Source of the DNA: GCA-2687515 sp963582805 | GTDB taxonomy: Bacteria > Pseudomonadota > Alphaproteobacteria > Rhodospirillales > UBA2165 | Reading direction: 5' to 3' | NCBI GenBank assembly: GCA_963582805.1 | Contig: CAUZTZ010000081.1 | Location: 1 to 13,639, forward strand | DNA: 13,639 nt | Shown here: positions 1 to 7,650 of the stretch, in pieces | How the letters are laid out: every line of letters begins with the position of its first letter | How positions within the stretch are numbered: the stretch's first letter is position 1 | Program-made: the position numbers and the translations under genes | Notes under the pieces: model-generated | Databases searched by the model: none | What the model was told of the DNA's origin: nothing | The model's input: the letters and a program-made list of their open reading frames with translations, nothing else

Positions 1-193
1 ACAGGCGCTCGGCGGATTTGTCGACAAATTCATGGCCGGAGCCGGTGATCCAGGCGATCTGGATGGTGCCGTCGCCATGGAAGCAGTCCCGCAGCACGTC
101 CCAATCGCCCCGGTCCCGCGCCTGGCCCCAGCGCATGATCAAATTGGTGATTTCCTGGGCGTCCACCGCCGCCATCAGGCGCGCGTCATCCAT
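1..193 (-). CDS. SnoaL-like / NTF2-fold family protein, N-terminal part only
   Basis: The 64 N-terminal residues are visible; the gene runs off the left edge, so its C-terminus is missing. It starts at an ATG at 193-191 (MDDARLMAAVDAQEITNLIM). A purine-rich AAGGA lies upstream on the minus strand, and a predicted promoter lies beyond it. The pattern of an initial helix, then RWGQARDRGDWDVLRDCFH, then a strand with GTIQIAWITGSG is typical of SnoaL_4/NTF2-like proteins, in which the first helices lead into a cone-shaped sheet that binds small hydrophobic ligands. Members include polyketide cyclases, dehydratases and many proteins without known substrate. The family assignment comes from recalled pattern similarity. 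No catalytic residue can be judged from this fragment, so no reaction is proposed. It is divergent from the TSUP permease gene. Confidence 0.75.
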   Translation of the reverse strand, partial: MDDARLMAAVDAQEITNLIMRWGQARDRGDWDVLRDCFHGDGTIQIAWITGSGHEFVDKSAERL

Positions 194-233
194 GCTGCAT
201 TCCTTGCCCTAAAAGTACCGGCGCTGAACGGCA

Positions 234-261
234 AGCTTACGGTCTTCTGCCCACATGTCAA
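234..261 (-). promoter_or_regulatory. Predicted sigma-70 type promoter for the SnoaL-like gene
   Basis: On the minus strand a perfect -35 box TTGACA (256-261) is followed after 16 nt by a weak -10 box TAAGCT (234-239). This would start the transcript near 227, about 34 nt before the ATG at 193. The -35 box overlaps the -35 box of the opposite promoter. This is a sequence match only. Confidence 0.4.
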
Positions 262-262
262 T

Positions 263-291
263 TTGACCGGGGCGCCCGGCGCCTGTATATG
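263..291 (+). promoter_or_regulatory. Predicted sigma-70 type promoter for the TSUP permease gene
   Basis: TTGACC (263-268, 5 of 6 consensus bases), a 17-nt spacer, then TATATG (286-291, 4 of 6). A transcript would begin around 297-299. This is much closer to a possible ATT start at 318 than to the TTG at 378, which bears on the choice of start for the downstream gene. Confidence 0.45.
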
Positions 292-377
292 GCAAGCCTC
301 GCCTGTGGAGCAGCACCATTTTCTTAAACCCAAATTTTCTCGGCGTTCCCGATGTCGGCGTCTGGCTCTTCGCCGGG

Positions 378-1091
378 TTGATGCTGGTCTCATTGGCGAC
401 CACCATCCTCGGCACCCTGGCCGGCACCGGCGGCGGCCTGGTCTTGCTGGCGACCATGGCCATGGTGTTCCCGCCGGCCATATTGGTGCCGGTGCACACC
501 GTGGTCCAGTTGGCAGTGGGGACCAGCCGGGCGATAATCATGTGGCGCTATATTTTGCGGGCAACAGTGCTGCCGTTTCTGATCGGGGCTGCCATCGGGG
601 CTGGCTTGGGCGCGCAGATATTCATCTCGCTGCCCACCGGGCTTTTGCAAGGCGCCATCGGCATTTTCATATTGCTGCTGGTCTGGCTGCCGAGGTTCAC
701 GCGGCTAGGCCCGGAAAAACACCGTTTCGCGGCGCTTGGATTTGTCGCCACGTTTCTTGGCATGTTTGTCAGCGCGACGGGCACGCTGGTCGCCCCGTTC
801 GTTGCCAGCGCCAGCCCCGACCGGCGCAACCATTCGGCGACGCTGAGCGTGCTGATGGCCAGCGTCCATACCATGAAGCTGATTGCCTTCGGCCTTTTGG
901 GTGTTGGCGTCGCCGCCTATACGCCGCTGATCGTCGGTATGATCGGGACCGCAATTTTGGGAAGCTGGGCCGGTCTTAAATTGTTGCACCGCATGTCGGA
1001 ACGGCTGTTTCGGATAATATTCCAGGTGCTGGTGACTTGCCTGGCGGTTCGTCTTCTGTGGGTCGGCGCGGTGGAAACCGGAATTTTTTAG
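378..1091 (+). CDS. TauE/SafE (TSUP) family membrane permease
   Basis: A very hydrophobic protein of the TSUP family (Pfam TauE/SafE), whose members move sulfite, sulfonates or other small sulfur-containing or organic anions across the inner membrane. The glycine-rich GTLAGTGGGLVLLA near the N-terminus is the typical first half-repeat, and GFVATFLGMFVSATGTLVAP (roughly residues 120-140) is its C-terminal counterpart. About seven to eight membrane segments can be drawn. The substrate cannot be told from sequence. From the first ordinary start (TTG 378, then ATG 381) the protein has 237 residues, but this start lies inside the first membrane helix and has no ribosome binding site. The frame is open back to 267, and ATT at 318, with GGAG at 307-310, would give 257 residues and a complete helix. 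The stop overlaps the convergent M16 gene by 4 nt. Confidence 0.85.
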   Translation: MMLVSLATTILGTLAGTGGGLVLLATMAMVFPPAILVPVHTVVQLAVGTSRAIIMWRYILRATVLPFLIGAAIGAGLGAQIFISLPTGLLQGAIGIFILLLVWLPRFTRLGPEKHRFAALGFVATFLGMFVSATGTLVAPFVASASPDRRNHSATLSVLMASVHTMKLIAFGLLGVGVAAYTPLIVGMIGTAILGSWAGLKLLHRMSERLFRIIFQVLVTCLAVRLLWVGAVETGIF

Positions 1092-2353
1092 CGCGCGGCG
1101 AGGCGGGCGGCGATGCTGTCCAACGCTTCGATATTGCTGCCGTCCGGTCCTATGCACGCGAATGTGGGTTTGGCGGCGGCCACCCGCCGGGCGGCGCGCA
1201 GCACGTCCTCCGGCCCGACGGCTTCGATCTTGGCAATGACTTCCTCGGTCGGGATGATGCGCCCGAACACCTGCAACTGGCGCGCCGCCTGTTCGCAGCG
1301 GGCCGAGGTGCTTTCCAGCCCCATCAGCGTATTGGCCTTCAATTGGGCCCGCGCCCGCGCCACTTCGCTTTCCTCCACCGCATCGCAGGCGCGCATTAAT
1401 TCGTCGCAGATCAACGGCGCCAGCTCGGCCGCCTCGGCGCGCCCGGTGCCGGCATAGATGCCGAACAGACCGCCATCGTCGTAGCTGGTGGAAAAGCTGT
1501 AGATGTTATAGACCAGCCCGCGCTTTTCCCTTGCTTCTTGAAATAGCCGCGACGACATGCCGCCGCCGAACAGGGTCGAAAATACCGCCAAGGCATAATG
1601 GTCGGGATCATCGTGGCTGAGGCCTTCCAGCCCCAGGACCAGATGCACCTGTTCCAAATCCCTGGTTTCGCGGTATTCGCCGCCCATATAGCTAAGTGGC
1701 TCGGGCGCGCCGCCGGGGTTCTGTGCCAAGCCGGTGAACGCCACTTCGGCGGCCTCGGCAAAGGCGTCATGGTCCAGCTTGCCGGCGGCGGCGAGGACGA
1801 TACGCCCGGCCGAATATTCCTTGCGCATATAATCCATGATCGTTTGCCGCGCCATGCCCTCGACCAATTCCGCCGATCCCAGGACCGGGCGGCCGACCGG
1901 CTGATCGGGGAAGGCGGCTTCCTGGAAATGGTCGAATATGATGTCGTCGGGGGTGTCGGCGGCCTGATGGATTTCCTGGATGATGACGGCGCGCTCGCGC
2001 TTCAATTCCTGCTCATCGAAGGTGGAGTTCTGCAAAATATCGGCGATGATATCCACCGCCAGGGGCAGGTCATCGGCCAATATTTTGGCGAAATAGGCGG
2101 TGTTTTCGCGCCCCGTATAGGCGTTCAAATGGCCGCCCACATCTTCGATCTCCTCGACAATGGCCTGCGCCGAGCGGCGCTCGGTGCCCTTGAAGGCCAT
2201 ATGTTCGAGCAAATGCGATATGCCGTTCTGTTCCTTGGCCTCGTGGCGGGTGCCGACCGCGACCCAGGCGCCCACCGATACGGTCTCGACGGCGGCCATG
2301 GTATCGGTGACCACGCGCATGCCATTGCCAAGGGTGCTGACACGGATGCTCAT
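1088..2353 (-). CDS. M16 family zinc metallopeptidase (processing-peptidase-like, PepR type)
   Basis: 421 residues, the usual length of single-chain bacterial M16B peptidases related to the beta subunit of mitochondrial processing peptidase. The inverted zinc motif HxxEH is present as H47-L-L-E50-H51, followed by MAFKGT. The third zinc ligand is E127 in RAVIIQEI, exactly 76 residues after H51 as the family requires, so the enzyme should be active. The C-terminal half contains FGGGMSSRLFQEAREKRGL (around residues 260-285), the conserved substrate-chamber region. There is no signal peptide, so it is probably cytoplasmic. The natural substrate of this subgroup is uncertain. The ATG overlaps the thrC stop in an ATGA arrangement, implying translational coupling. 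The thrC-M16 pair is a recurrent alphaproteobacterial arrangement. The 3' end meets the TSUP gene head-on with no room for a separate terminator. Confidence 0.93.
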   Translation of the reverse strand: MSIRVSTLGNGMRVVTDTMAAVETVSVGAWVAVGTRHEAKEQNGISHLLEHMAFKGTERRSAQAIVEEIEDVGGHLNAYTGRENTAYFAKILADDLPLAVDIIADILQNSTFDEQELKRERAVIIQEIHQAADTPDDIIFDHFQEAAFPDQPVGRPVLGSAELVEGMARQTIMDYMRKEYSAGRIVLAAAGKLDHDAFAEAAEVAFTGLAQNPGGAPEPLSYMGGEYRETRDLEQVHLVLGLEGLSHDDPDHYALAVFSTLFGGGMSSRLFQEAREKRGLVYNIYSFSTSYDDGGLFGIYAGTGRAEAAELAPLICDELMRACDAVEESEVARARAQLKANTLMGLESTSARCEQAARQLQVFGRIIPTEEVIAKIEAVGPEDVLRAARRVAAAKPTFACIGPDGSNIEALDSIAARLAAR

Positions 2354-3756
2354 GCAGCCCCCCCGGCGGCCAGCTGGCTGTCCAGATAGGCTGCAATGCG
2401 CTCGATATTATTGGGTAGTGTCGCAAACCGTTCGGGCCGCTCAAACAGATCGGCGAGCCGGGGCGGCAACTTGGGGTGAATGCCGGTGGATTCTTCTACG
2501 GCTTCGGGAAATTTGGCCGGATGCGCGGTGGCCATGGCGATAATCGCCGTGCCGGCGGGCAAATCGGCGCGCCGCGCCGCCTCGACGCCGATGGCGCTAT
2601 GGGGGTCCAGCAACTGGCCGGTGCTTTTGTAAATATCGCCGATCACCGCCTTGGTGGTGTTGTCGCCGATGCGGTGGCCCTCGAACAGTTTGCTCATGGC
2701 GCGCCAGCGGCCCTTGCCGAAATTGGCCTTGCCGGTGCGCCGGAAGCGATCCAACGCCTTGGCCACGGCGGCGCCGTCGCGGCGGTAATATTCGAACAAA
2801 AGCCGCTCGAAATTGCTCGAGACCTGGATATCCATGCTCGGGCTCAACGTCGGCACCACGTTCTGCATATTCATCTGGCCGCTTTCGAAATAGCGGGTCA
2901 GGATGTCGTTGGCGTTGGAGCCGATGATCAGCTTTTCGATGGGCAGACCCATGCGCTTGGCGCAGTAGCCGGCAAAGACATTGCCGAAATTCCCCGTAGG
3001 CACGGCGAAGGCGATGCGCCGGTCGGGCGCGCCGATATTAAGGGCCGCCCAAAAGTAATAGACGATCTGCGCCATGATGCGCGCCCAGTTGATGGAATTG
3101 ACGGCGGAAAAATTATGCCGCTGGGCCAGGGCTTTGTCCGCGAACAGGGCCTTCACCATGTCCTGGCAATCGTCGAAGGTCCCTTTGAGGGCGATATTGT
3201 GCACGTTGGCAGACATCACCGTGGTCATCTGGCGGCGTTGCACTTCGGACACCCGGCCCTCGGGGTGGAAGATGAACATTTGGATGGCGTCCCGGTCGCG
3301 GCAAGCCTCGATCGCCGCCGAGCCGGTATCGCCCGACGTGGCGCCGATGATGGTGACTGTTTTGCCGCGCTTCGCCAAAACATGATCGAACAAGCGGCCC
3401 ACCAGTTGCAGGGGATAGTCCTTGAAAGCCAGGGTGGGGCCATGAAACAGCTCGGTCAGCCACAAACATTTGTCCAATTGCACCAGCGGCGCGGTGGCCG
3501 GATGGCCGAAGCCTTGATAGGCGCCGGCGATCATCGCCCGTAATGGGGTCTCGCCGATGGCGCCGTCCACATAGGGCGCCATGATGCGGTGCGCCACCTC
3601 GTTGTAATCGAGCCCGCGCATGGCGCGAATTTCAGGTTTGGTGAAGCGCGGCCAAACTTCGGGCACATAAAGCCCGCCGTCGTCCGCCAGCCCGGCCAGC
3701 AGCACGTCTTCGAATTCCAAAATCGGGGCCTGCCCGCGTGTGCTCAGATAGCGCAA
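2350..3756 (-). CDS. thrC: Threonine synthase
   Basis: Converts O-phosphohomoserine to threonine and phosphate with pyridoxal phosphate (PLP), the last step of threonine synthesis, in the cytoplasm. At 468 residues it is the long form found in Proteobacteria and yeast. The N-terminus MRYLSTRG is the family's standard opening. The PLP lysine is K112 in LTELFHGPTLAFKDYPLQ, and the phosphate-binding loop is GATSGDTGSAA (138-148). PTGNFGNVFAGY in the middle is a further conserved PLP-contact region. The start is TTG at 3756-3754: no in-frame ATG gives the conserved N-terminus, and GGAG sits 8 nt upstream. The gene overlaps the M16 peptidase gene by 4 nt, so the two are cotranscribed. A weak promoter can be drawn in the 75-nt gap after the M32 gene. 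Confidence 0.96.
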   Translation of the reverse strand: MRYLSTRGQAPILEFEDVLLAGLADDGGLYVPEVWPRFTKPEIRAMRGLDYNEVAHRIMAPYVDGAIGETPLRAMIAGAYQGFGHPATAPLVQLDKCLWLTELFHGPTLAFKDYPLQLVGRLFDHVLAKRGKTVTIIGATSGDTGSAAIEACRDRDAIQMFIFHPEGRVSEVQRRQMTTVMSANVHNIALKGTFDDCQDMVKALFADKALAQRHNFSAVNSINWARIMAQIVYYFWAALNIGAPDRRIAFAVPTGNFGNVFAGYCAKRMGLPIEKLIIGSNANDILTRYFESGQMNMQNVVPTLSPSMDIQVSSNFERLLFEYYRRDGAAVAKALDRFRRTGKANFGKGRWRAMSKLFEGHRIGDNTTKAVIGDIYKSTGQLLDPHSAIGVEAARRADLPAGTAIIAMATAHPAKFPEAVEESTGIHPKLPPRLADLFERPERFATLPNNIERIAAYLDSQLAAGGAA

Positions 3757-3764
3757 CGCAATTT

Positions 3765-3768
3765 CTCC
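3765..3768 (-). promoter_or_regulatory. Ribosome binding site that fixes the TTG start of thrC
   Basis: GGAG on the minus strand, 8 nt upstream of TTG 3756. It supports a TTG initiation codon and agrees with the conserved MRYLSTRG N-terminus of the protein. Confidence 0.7.
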
Positions 3769-3785
3769 GGACCAATTTGGCGGTT

Positions 3786-3814
3786 ACCCTATCTTGCGCC
3801 CGATGCACTCACAA
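3786..3814 (-). promoter_or_regulatory. Possible weak promoter upstream of thrC
   Basis: On the minus strand TTGTGA (3809-3814), a 17-nt spacer and TAGGGT (3786-3791) can be read as -35 and -10 boxes, giving a leader of about 24 nt. The -10 match is poor. The 10-mer AGATAGGGTA that contains it also occurs in the cox intergenic region at 8451-8460. Confidence 0.25.
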
Positions 3815-3831
3815 GTCCGGGAAGACGCCCG

Positions 3832-5319
3832 TTAGCCGAGGTAACGGGATTGTAAATGCGCGATGAAAATTTCCGGATCAAGGGGCGCGCCGGTGGCCGC
3901 GGCGATCAAGTCCGGCGTTTCCAGATAGCTGCCCTGTTGGTGAATGTTTATCCCCAGCCAGCCATAGAGCGGTTTGAAATCGCCGCGCCCGATGGCGTCC
4001 GGGATTTCCGGCACCGATGTAACGGCTGCCTGGAAAAACTGGGCCGCCGCCATGGCGCCCATGGTGTAGCTGGGGAAATAGCCGAAGGCGCCGTCGAACC
4101 AGTGGATATCCTGCATGCAGCCGTCGGTATCATCGGGCGGAACCAGTCCGAGGAGGCGCTGCATAGCCTCGTTCCAGGCGCCGGGCAGATCATCAATGGC
4201 CAGATCGCCGGCCAGCATGGCGCGCTCCAGATCGGTGCGCAGGATTACGTGCAACGGATAGGTGGCCTCGTCCGCATCGACCCGGATTAGCCCGCAATTC
4301 ACATGGGTGAAAATGCCATAAAGGTTGCCGGCGTCCCATAACGGGCCGCTGCCGCCAAAGGCGTCTTTCAGGAGCGGCGCCGCATAATCGATGAACGGCT
4401 TTGAGCGGCAGGCCTGCATCTCGATCAACAGCGATTGGCTTTCGTGGACGTCCATGCCGCGCGCCGTGCCCACCGGCTGCAGACGCCAATCCTTGGGCAG
4501 GCCGCGCTCGTAAAGGGCATGGCCGGTCTCGTGCAGGATGCCCATTAGGCCGGTGGCGAAATCGTCCTCGTCATAGCGGGTGGTGATGCGGAGATCATCG
4601 GGGGTGCCGCCGGAAAACGGATGCGTCGAGACGTCCAGCCGGCCGCCGCCGAAATCAAATCCGAGGGCTTGCATAAAGCGCATGCCGACGGCGCGCTGGG
4701 TTGCCTCGGGGAACGGGCCTTTTGGTGTCTCCGGTGCTGGATTGGAGGCTTGGCGCTCGATCACGGCCGCGATGAAACCGGGCAGAAACGCGGTTAGCTG
4801 CGCGAACGTCCGCTCCACGGTGGCGGTATCGATGCCCGGCGAATATTGGTCCAGCAGCGCATCGTACGGGGTGCAGCCCAAAGCCTCGGCCTTGATCCCG
4901 GCGGCTTCGGTTTCCAGGCGCAGAACCTCGGCCAACAGCCCGGTGATGGCGGCGAAGTCGGAATTTGGGCGAGCTTCCCGCCAGGCCATCTCAGAGGCCA
5001 TGCCGGCCTTGCTGCGCGCTTCGACCAGATCGGCGGGCAGCGCCGTGGCGTGCCTCCAGCCGCGCCGCATCTCGCGCAGATTGGCCGCCTGCCAGGGGCT
5101 TAAATCTTTCTCTTCTTCGGCGGCGGCGAACAAATCGGCCATGTCGGGGCGGCATTGCAATTCATGGCGGAGGGACACGAGGGCGGCGATCTGCTCGGCG
5201 CGGGCATCGGCGCCGCCGGCGGGCATCATGACGGCGGCATCCCAATGCAGCATGCCGGTCGCCTGACCGATGGCCGCCAGCCGCCGGTATCGGGTTTCAA
5301 GCTCGCGATAAGAAGACAT
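3832..5319 (-). CDS. M32 family metallocarboxypeptidase (thermostable carboxypeptidase 1 type)
   Basis: A zinc- or cobalt-dependent carboxypeptidase that removes C-terminal residues from peptides; cytoplasmic, with no signal peptide. At 495 residues it has the standard M32 length. The family signature motifs appear in order: HPF at 233-235, DDLRITTRY at 241-249, the metal motif H263-E-T-G-H267 in GILHETGHALYERG, HESQ at 292-295 (E293 the third ligand), IRVDAD at 345-350, and GCMQDIHW with GYFPSY at 400-418. The catalytic site therefore looks complete. The ATG at 5319 gives the normal N-terminus but lacks a clear Shine-Dalgarno sequence. The ctaB stop is only 19 nt upstream, so the gene probably rides on the assembly operon transcript, although it has no evident role in oxidase assembly. 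thrC follows after 75 nt. Confidence 0.95.
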   Translation of the reverse strand: MSSYRELETRYRRLAAIGQATGMLHWDAAVMMPAGGADARAEQIAALVSLRHELQCRPDMADLFAAAEEEKDLSPWQAANLREMRRGWRHATALPADLVEARSKAGMASEMAWREARPNSDFAAITGLLAEVLRLETEAAGIKAEALGCTPYDALLDQYSPGIDTATVERTFAQLTAFLPGFIAAVIERQASNPAPETPKGPFPEATQRAVGMRFMQALGFDFGGGRLDVSTHPFSGGTPDDLRITTRYDEDDFATGLMGILHETGHALYERGLPKDWRLQPVGTARGMDVHESQSLLIEMQACRSKPFIDYAAPLLKDAFGGSGPLWDAGNLYGIFTHVNCGLIRVDADEATYPLHVILRTDLERAMLAGDLAIDDLPGAWNEAMQRLLGLVPPDDTDGCMQDIHWFDGAFGYFPSYTMGAMAAAQFFQAAVTSVPEIPDAIGRGDFKPLYGWLGINIHQQGSYLETPDLIAAATGAPLDPEIFIAHLQSRYLG

Positions 5320-5338
5320 GCCGGGGACGTGCGCCCGC

Positions 5339-6268
5339 TTAGGCGAACAGGGGCGCTAGGAAGTGATCGCCGAGCAGGGTCAGAAAGACGAAAAATAAAT
5401 GCAGGATCGAAAATCGGAACATGGCGCGCGGGGTGTCGAAATCCGTGCACCGGTAGACGCGCACCGCGTGGGTTATGAACCAAAGGCTGAGCGCCGCCAA
5501 GATAACGCCGCCGGCCATGCTGGTCATGCCGATGAAGGCCGGCGCCACCACCACCGGCGCCAATATCAGCGCATAGATCAGGATTTGCGTCTTGGTGCTG
5601 CTTTCGCCCGATACCACCGGCAGCATGGGCACCCCGGCGCGCTCGTAATCCCCCGACCGGTATAGCGCCAACGCCCAGAAGTGAGGCGGCGTCCACAGAA
5701 AGATGATGGCGAATAAAATAATCGGCTCGATGGATATGCCGCCGGTCACCGCCGCCCAGCCGATCATTGGCGGCAAAGCGCCCGACGCGCCGCCGATGAC
5801 GATGTTTTGCGGCGTCCTGCGTTTCAGCCAGATGGTGTAGATAAAGACGTAAAAGGCGATGGTTATGGTCAGAAGGATGGCGGCCATGGCATTGACCCAG
5901 ACCGCCATGGCGGCCACCGACAGGATCGATAACACGGTGCCCAGCCACAAAGCATGCACCGGCGCCAATCGTCCGGCGGGGAGCGGGCGGTCCATGGTGC
6001 GTTCCATCTTGCCGTCGATATCGCGGTCGTAATACATATTTATGGCGCCCGACGCACCGGCGCCGACACCGATGGCGATAACCGCGATCAGCGCCGTCGT
6101 GATATCGAGGCTGCCCGGCGCCAATAAAAGCCCGGCGAAGCCGGTGAACAGAACCAGCGACATTACGCGGGGTTTGAGCAAGATCGCATAATCGACCATG
6201 CGCCCCGGCGCATCGGCCGCTGGTTTGCGCTCTTCCAGTTGGGATATTTCGGCGGTTTGTTCGGTCAT
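5339..6268 (-). CDS. ctaB: Protoheme IX farnesyltransferase (heme o synthase)
   Basis: Attaches a farnesyl group to heme b to make heme o, the precursor of heme a needed by the aa3 oxidase encoded next door. It is an inner membrane protein of the UbiA prenyltransferase superfamily with about nine membrane segments. The polyprenyl-diphosphate and magnesium motif is N77-MYYD-RDID ending at D85, followed by the conserved MDRPLPAGR. The second conserved loop is SGDYERAGVPMLPVVSG (205-221). At 309 residues it is the normal CtaB/CyoE length. The reading frame is open far upstream, but the ATG at 6268 gives the family N-terminus and lies 14 nt after the stop of the upstream gene. No clear Shine-Dalgarno is visible, so translation is probably coupled. 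In many alphaproteobacteria ctaB lies between coxA and ctaG; here it is in the divergent operon. Confidence 0.96.
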   Translation of the reverse strand: MTEQTAEISQLEERKPAADAPGRMVDYAILLKPRVMSLVLFTGFAGLLLAPGSLDITTALIAVIAIGVGAGASGAINMYYDRDIDGKMERTMDRPLPAGRLAPVHALWLGTVLSILSVAAMAVWVNAMAAILLTITIAFYVFIYTIWLKRRTPQNIVIGGASGALPPMIGWAAVTGGISIEPIILFAIIFLWTPPHFWALALYRSGDYERAGVPMLPVVSGESSTKTQILIYALILAPVVVAPAFIGMTSMAGGVILAALSLWFITHAVRVYRCTDFDTPRAMFRFSILHLFFVFLTLLGDHFLAPLFA

Positions 6269-6282
6269 TGCGGTATTTAAAA

Positions 6283-7635
6283 CTATCCCTCGGACACTGG
6301 TTTCTTGAACAACGCTATCAGCATCATAATTACGAATGCGGCGGTGGCGATGATCGCCATGGCCAGACCCAAATCCCTGAGAGCGATGGCAATAACGGCG
6401 GCACTGTTGTCCATTTCCAATCCGGCGCCCATGGATTTCCTCGCCGCCCCCATGGAACCGGCTATAAACAAGCCGCCGATAAACAAGCTCTGTCCCAAGG
6501 CATACAGGATCAACTGCCACCTGACCAGTCTCGGAAAGTGCAATTCGCGCCCCAAGGCCGGCAGGAACCAAGCATAGAACAATCCGTAGAAAGCCAGGTT
6601 GATGCCGCCGATGACGCCGTGATAATGGGCCGGGGTTCGGGTATCGGCGCCATCGACAAAAAAGCCGAGGGCGCCGCCGAAGGTGAACACCAATATCGCC
6701 AGGACTAACGCCAAGGTATCGGGCCTGGAAAAATCGGCGCCCGCCCATTGGCCGCGGGAGCCCCAAGCGCCGGCGGCAATGATCAGCGCCGGCACCGCCA
6801 TCAGATATTGCAGGTTGGTGAACGCGGTGGTGTGCAGATCGCCGCCCGCCGGAAAGGCGCCGTAAAAGGCCAGCCCGGCGACGGCGCCCAGGAACAGAAC
6901 CGCCATGGCCGTATTGAGATAGACGCTGGGCGCCAACACCTCGCCGAGGCCGGAGCGCGACAACAGGTTCAAGCCCAGGATCAACAGCGCCACGTTGAGG
7001 AATTGCAGGATATGGCCGCCGCCCCAGAACAGGATCTCATTAAAGGCGAAATCCACCGCCGCGCCTTCAAGCTGAATAGTGGCCAGCACGAAAGCGATCA
7101 GGGCGGCGATATAGATCAAGCCCGCCGATACCAGCGCCATGCCGTCGTCGGCGGCGGTGGCGGCTTTGCGAAACAGTTTCGCCAGCATGCCCGTGACCGG
7201 CACCGCAACGCCGCCGGCGAGCACGCCGAGCCCGGTATAGAACAAAGGATCGATGATGGCCGGAATGTAATTGTTGAGGGTGGGCGCACCCCGTTGGCCG
7301 AGGCTCGCCGCCAGGATCAGCACCGTGCCGGTCCAGGCGAGGCCGAGGCCGAGCGCGTCGAGGGGGAGGTTTTCCGATGCGCCGGAGCTATCGGGCGTCA
7401 ATTGCGCCATGAAGCCGAACGTCGCCAGGTACCAGACCACGAAGGACAGCACCACATGGACAACCAGGCCTTTCTGGAAGAACTGCTCCGGCCATTGGAT
7501 GGCGTCCTGTAAAAAAGGCATCTTCGAGGCGGCCGGGACAATCAGCGCCAGCCCGGCAAAGGCCAGCGACAGGACCGCCAGCAACGCCCAGCCCCAAAGG
7601 ATAGCGCGCACCGGGCCCTGGACCGGCTTCATCAT
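6283..7635 (-). CDS. Heme-copper oxidase subunit I-like membrane protein with incomplete copper site
   Basis: 450 residues and about 12 predicted membrane helices, the core topology of heme-copper oxidase subunit I (COX1 family), but clearly diverged from the coxA product in this window. By manual alignment, H60 in KGLVVHVVLSF matches the low-spin heme ligand of helix II; H208 in ILFWGGGHILQFL matches the helix VI CuB ligand; H337 and H339 in TPAHYHGVIGGINLAFYG match the HFH of helix X that binds both hemes. The helix VII CuB pair HH appears as L267-H268, so one ligand is missing. The Tyr four residues after the helix VI His in A-type enzymes is F212, and it is not the Glu of cNorB. It could bind two hemes yet hardly be a normal oxidase. 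Its place between DUF420 and ctaB suggests heme handling, assembly or an unusual NO/O2 chemistry; the function is not known to me. Confidence 0.8.
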   Translation of the reverse strand: MMKPVQGPVRAILWGWALLAVLSLAFAGLALIVPAASKMPFLQDAIQWPEQFFQKGLVVHVVLSFVVWYLATFGFMAQLTPDSSGASENLPLDALGLGLAWTGTVLILAASLGQRGAPTLNNYIPAIIDPLFYTGLGVLAGGVAVPVTGMLAKLFRKAATAADDGMALVSAGLIYIAALIAFVLATIQLEGAAVDFAFNEILFWGGGHILQFLNVALLILGLNLLSRSGLGEVLAPSVYLNTAMAVLFLGAVAGLAFYGAFPAGGDLHTTAFTNLQYLMAVPALIIAAGAWGSRGQWAGADFSRPDTLALVLAILVFTFGGALGFFVDGADTRTPAHYHGVIGGINLAFYGLFYAWFLPALGRELHFPRLVRWQLILYALGQSLFIGGLFIAGSMGAARKSMGAGLEMDNSAAVIAIALRDLGLAMAIIATAAFVIMMLIALFKKPVSEG

Positions 7636-7650
7636 GTCTTTTTCATCATG

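Noticed and set aside
32..979. Plus-strand open frame across the SnoaL-like gene and the TSUP gene (315 codons)
   Set aside because: It is Arg/His-rich, crosses the predicted divergent promoter, and conflicts with the TSUP frame, which has clear membrane helices and the GTGGG motif.
2476..3543. Plus-strand open frame opposite thrC (355 codons)
   Set aside because: Shadow of thrC; Gly/His/Asp-rich translation without motifs.
3818..3831. Possible terminator hairpin (CGGG and CCCG arms) after the M32 gene
   Set aside because: Only a 4-bp stem and no T-run follows it on the minus strand, so I would not call a terminator.
6269..6766. Upstream extension of the ctaB frame
   Set aside because: The frame is open but overlaps the subunit I-like gene in another frame. 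CtaB homology starts at the ATG at 6268.
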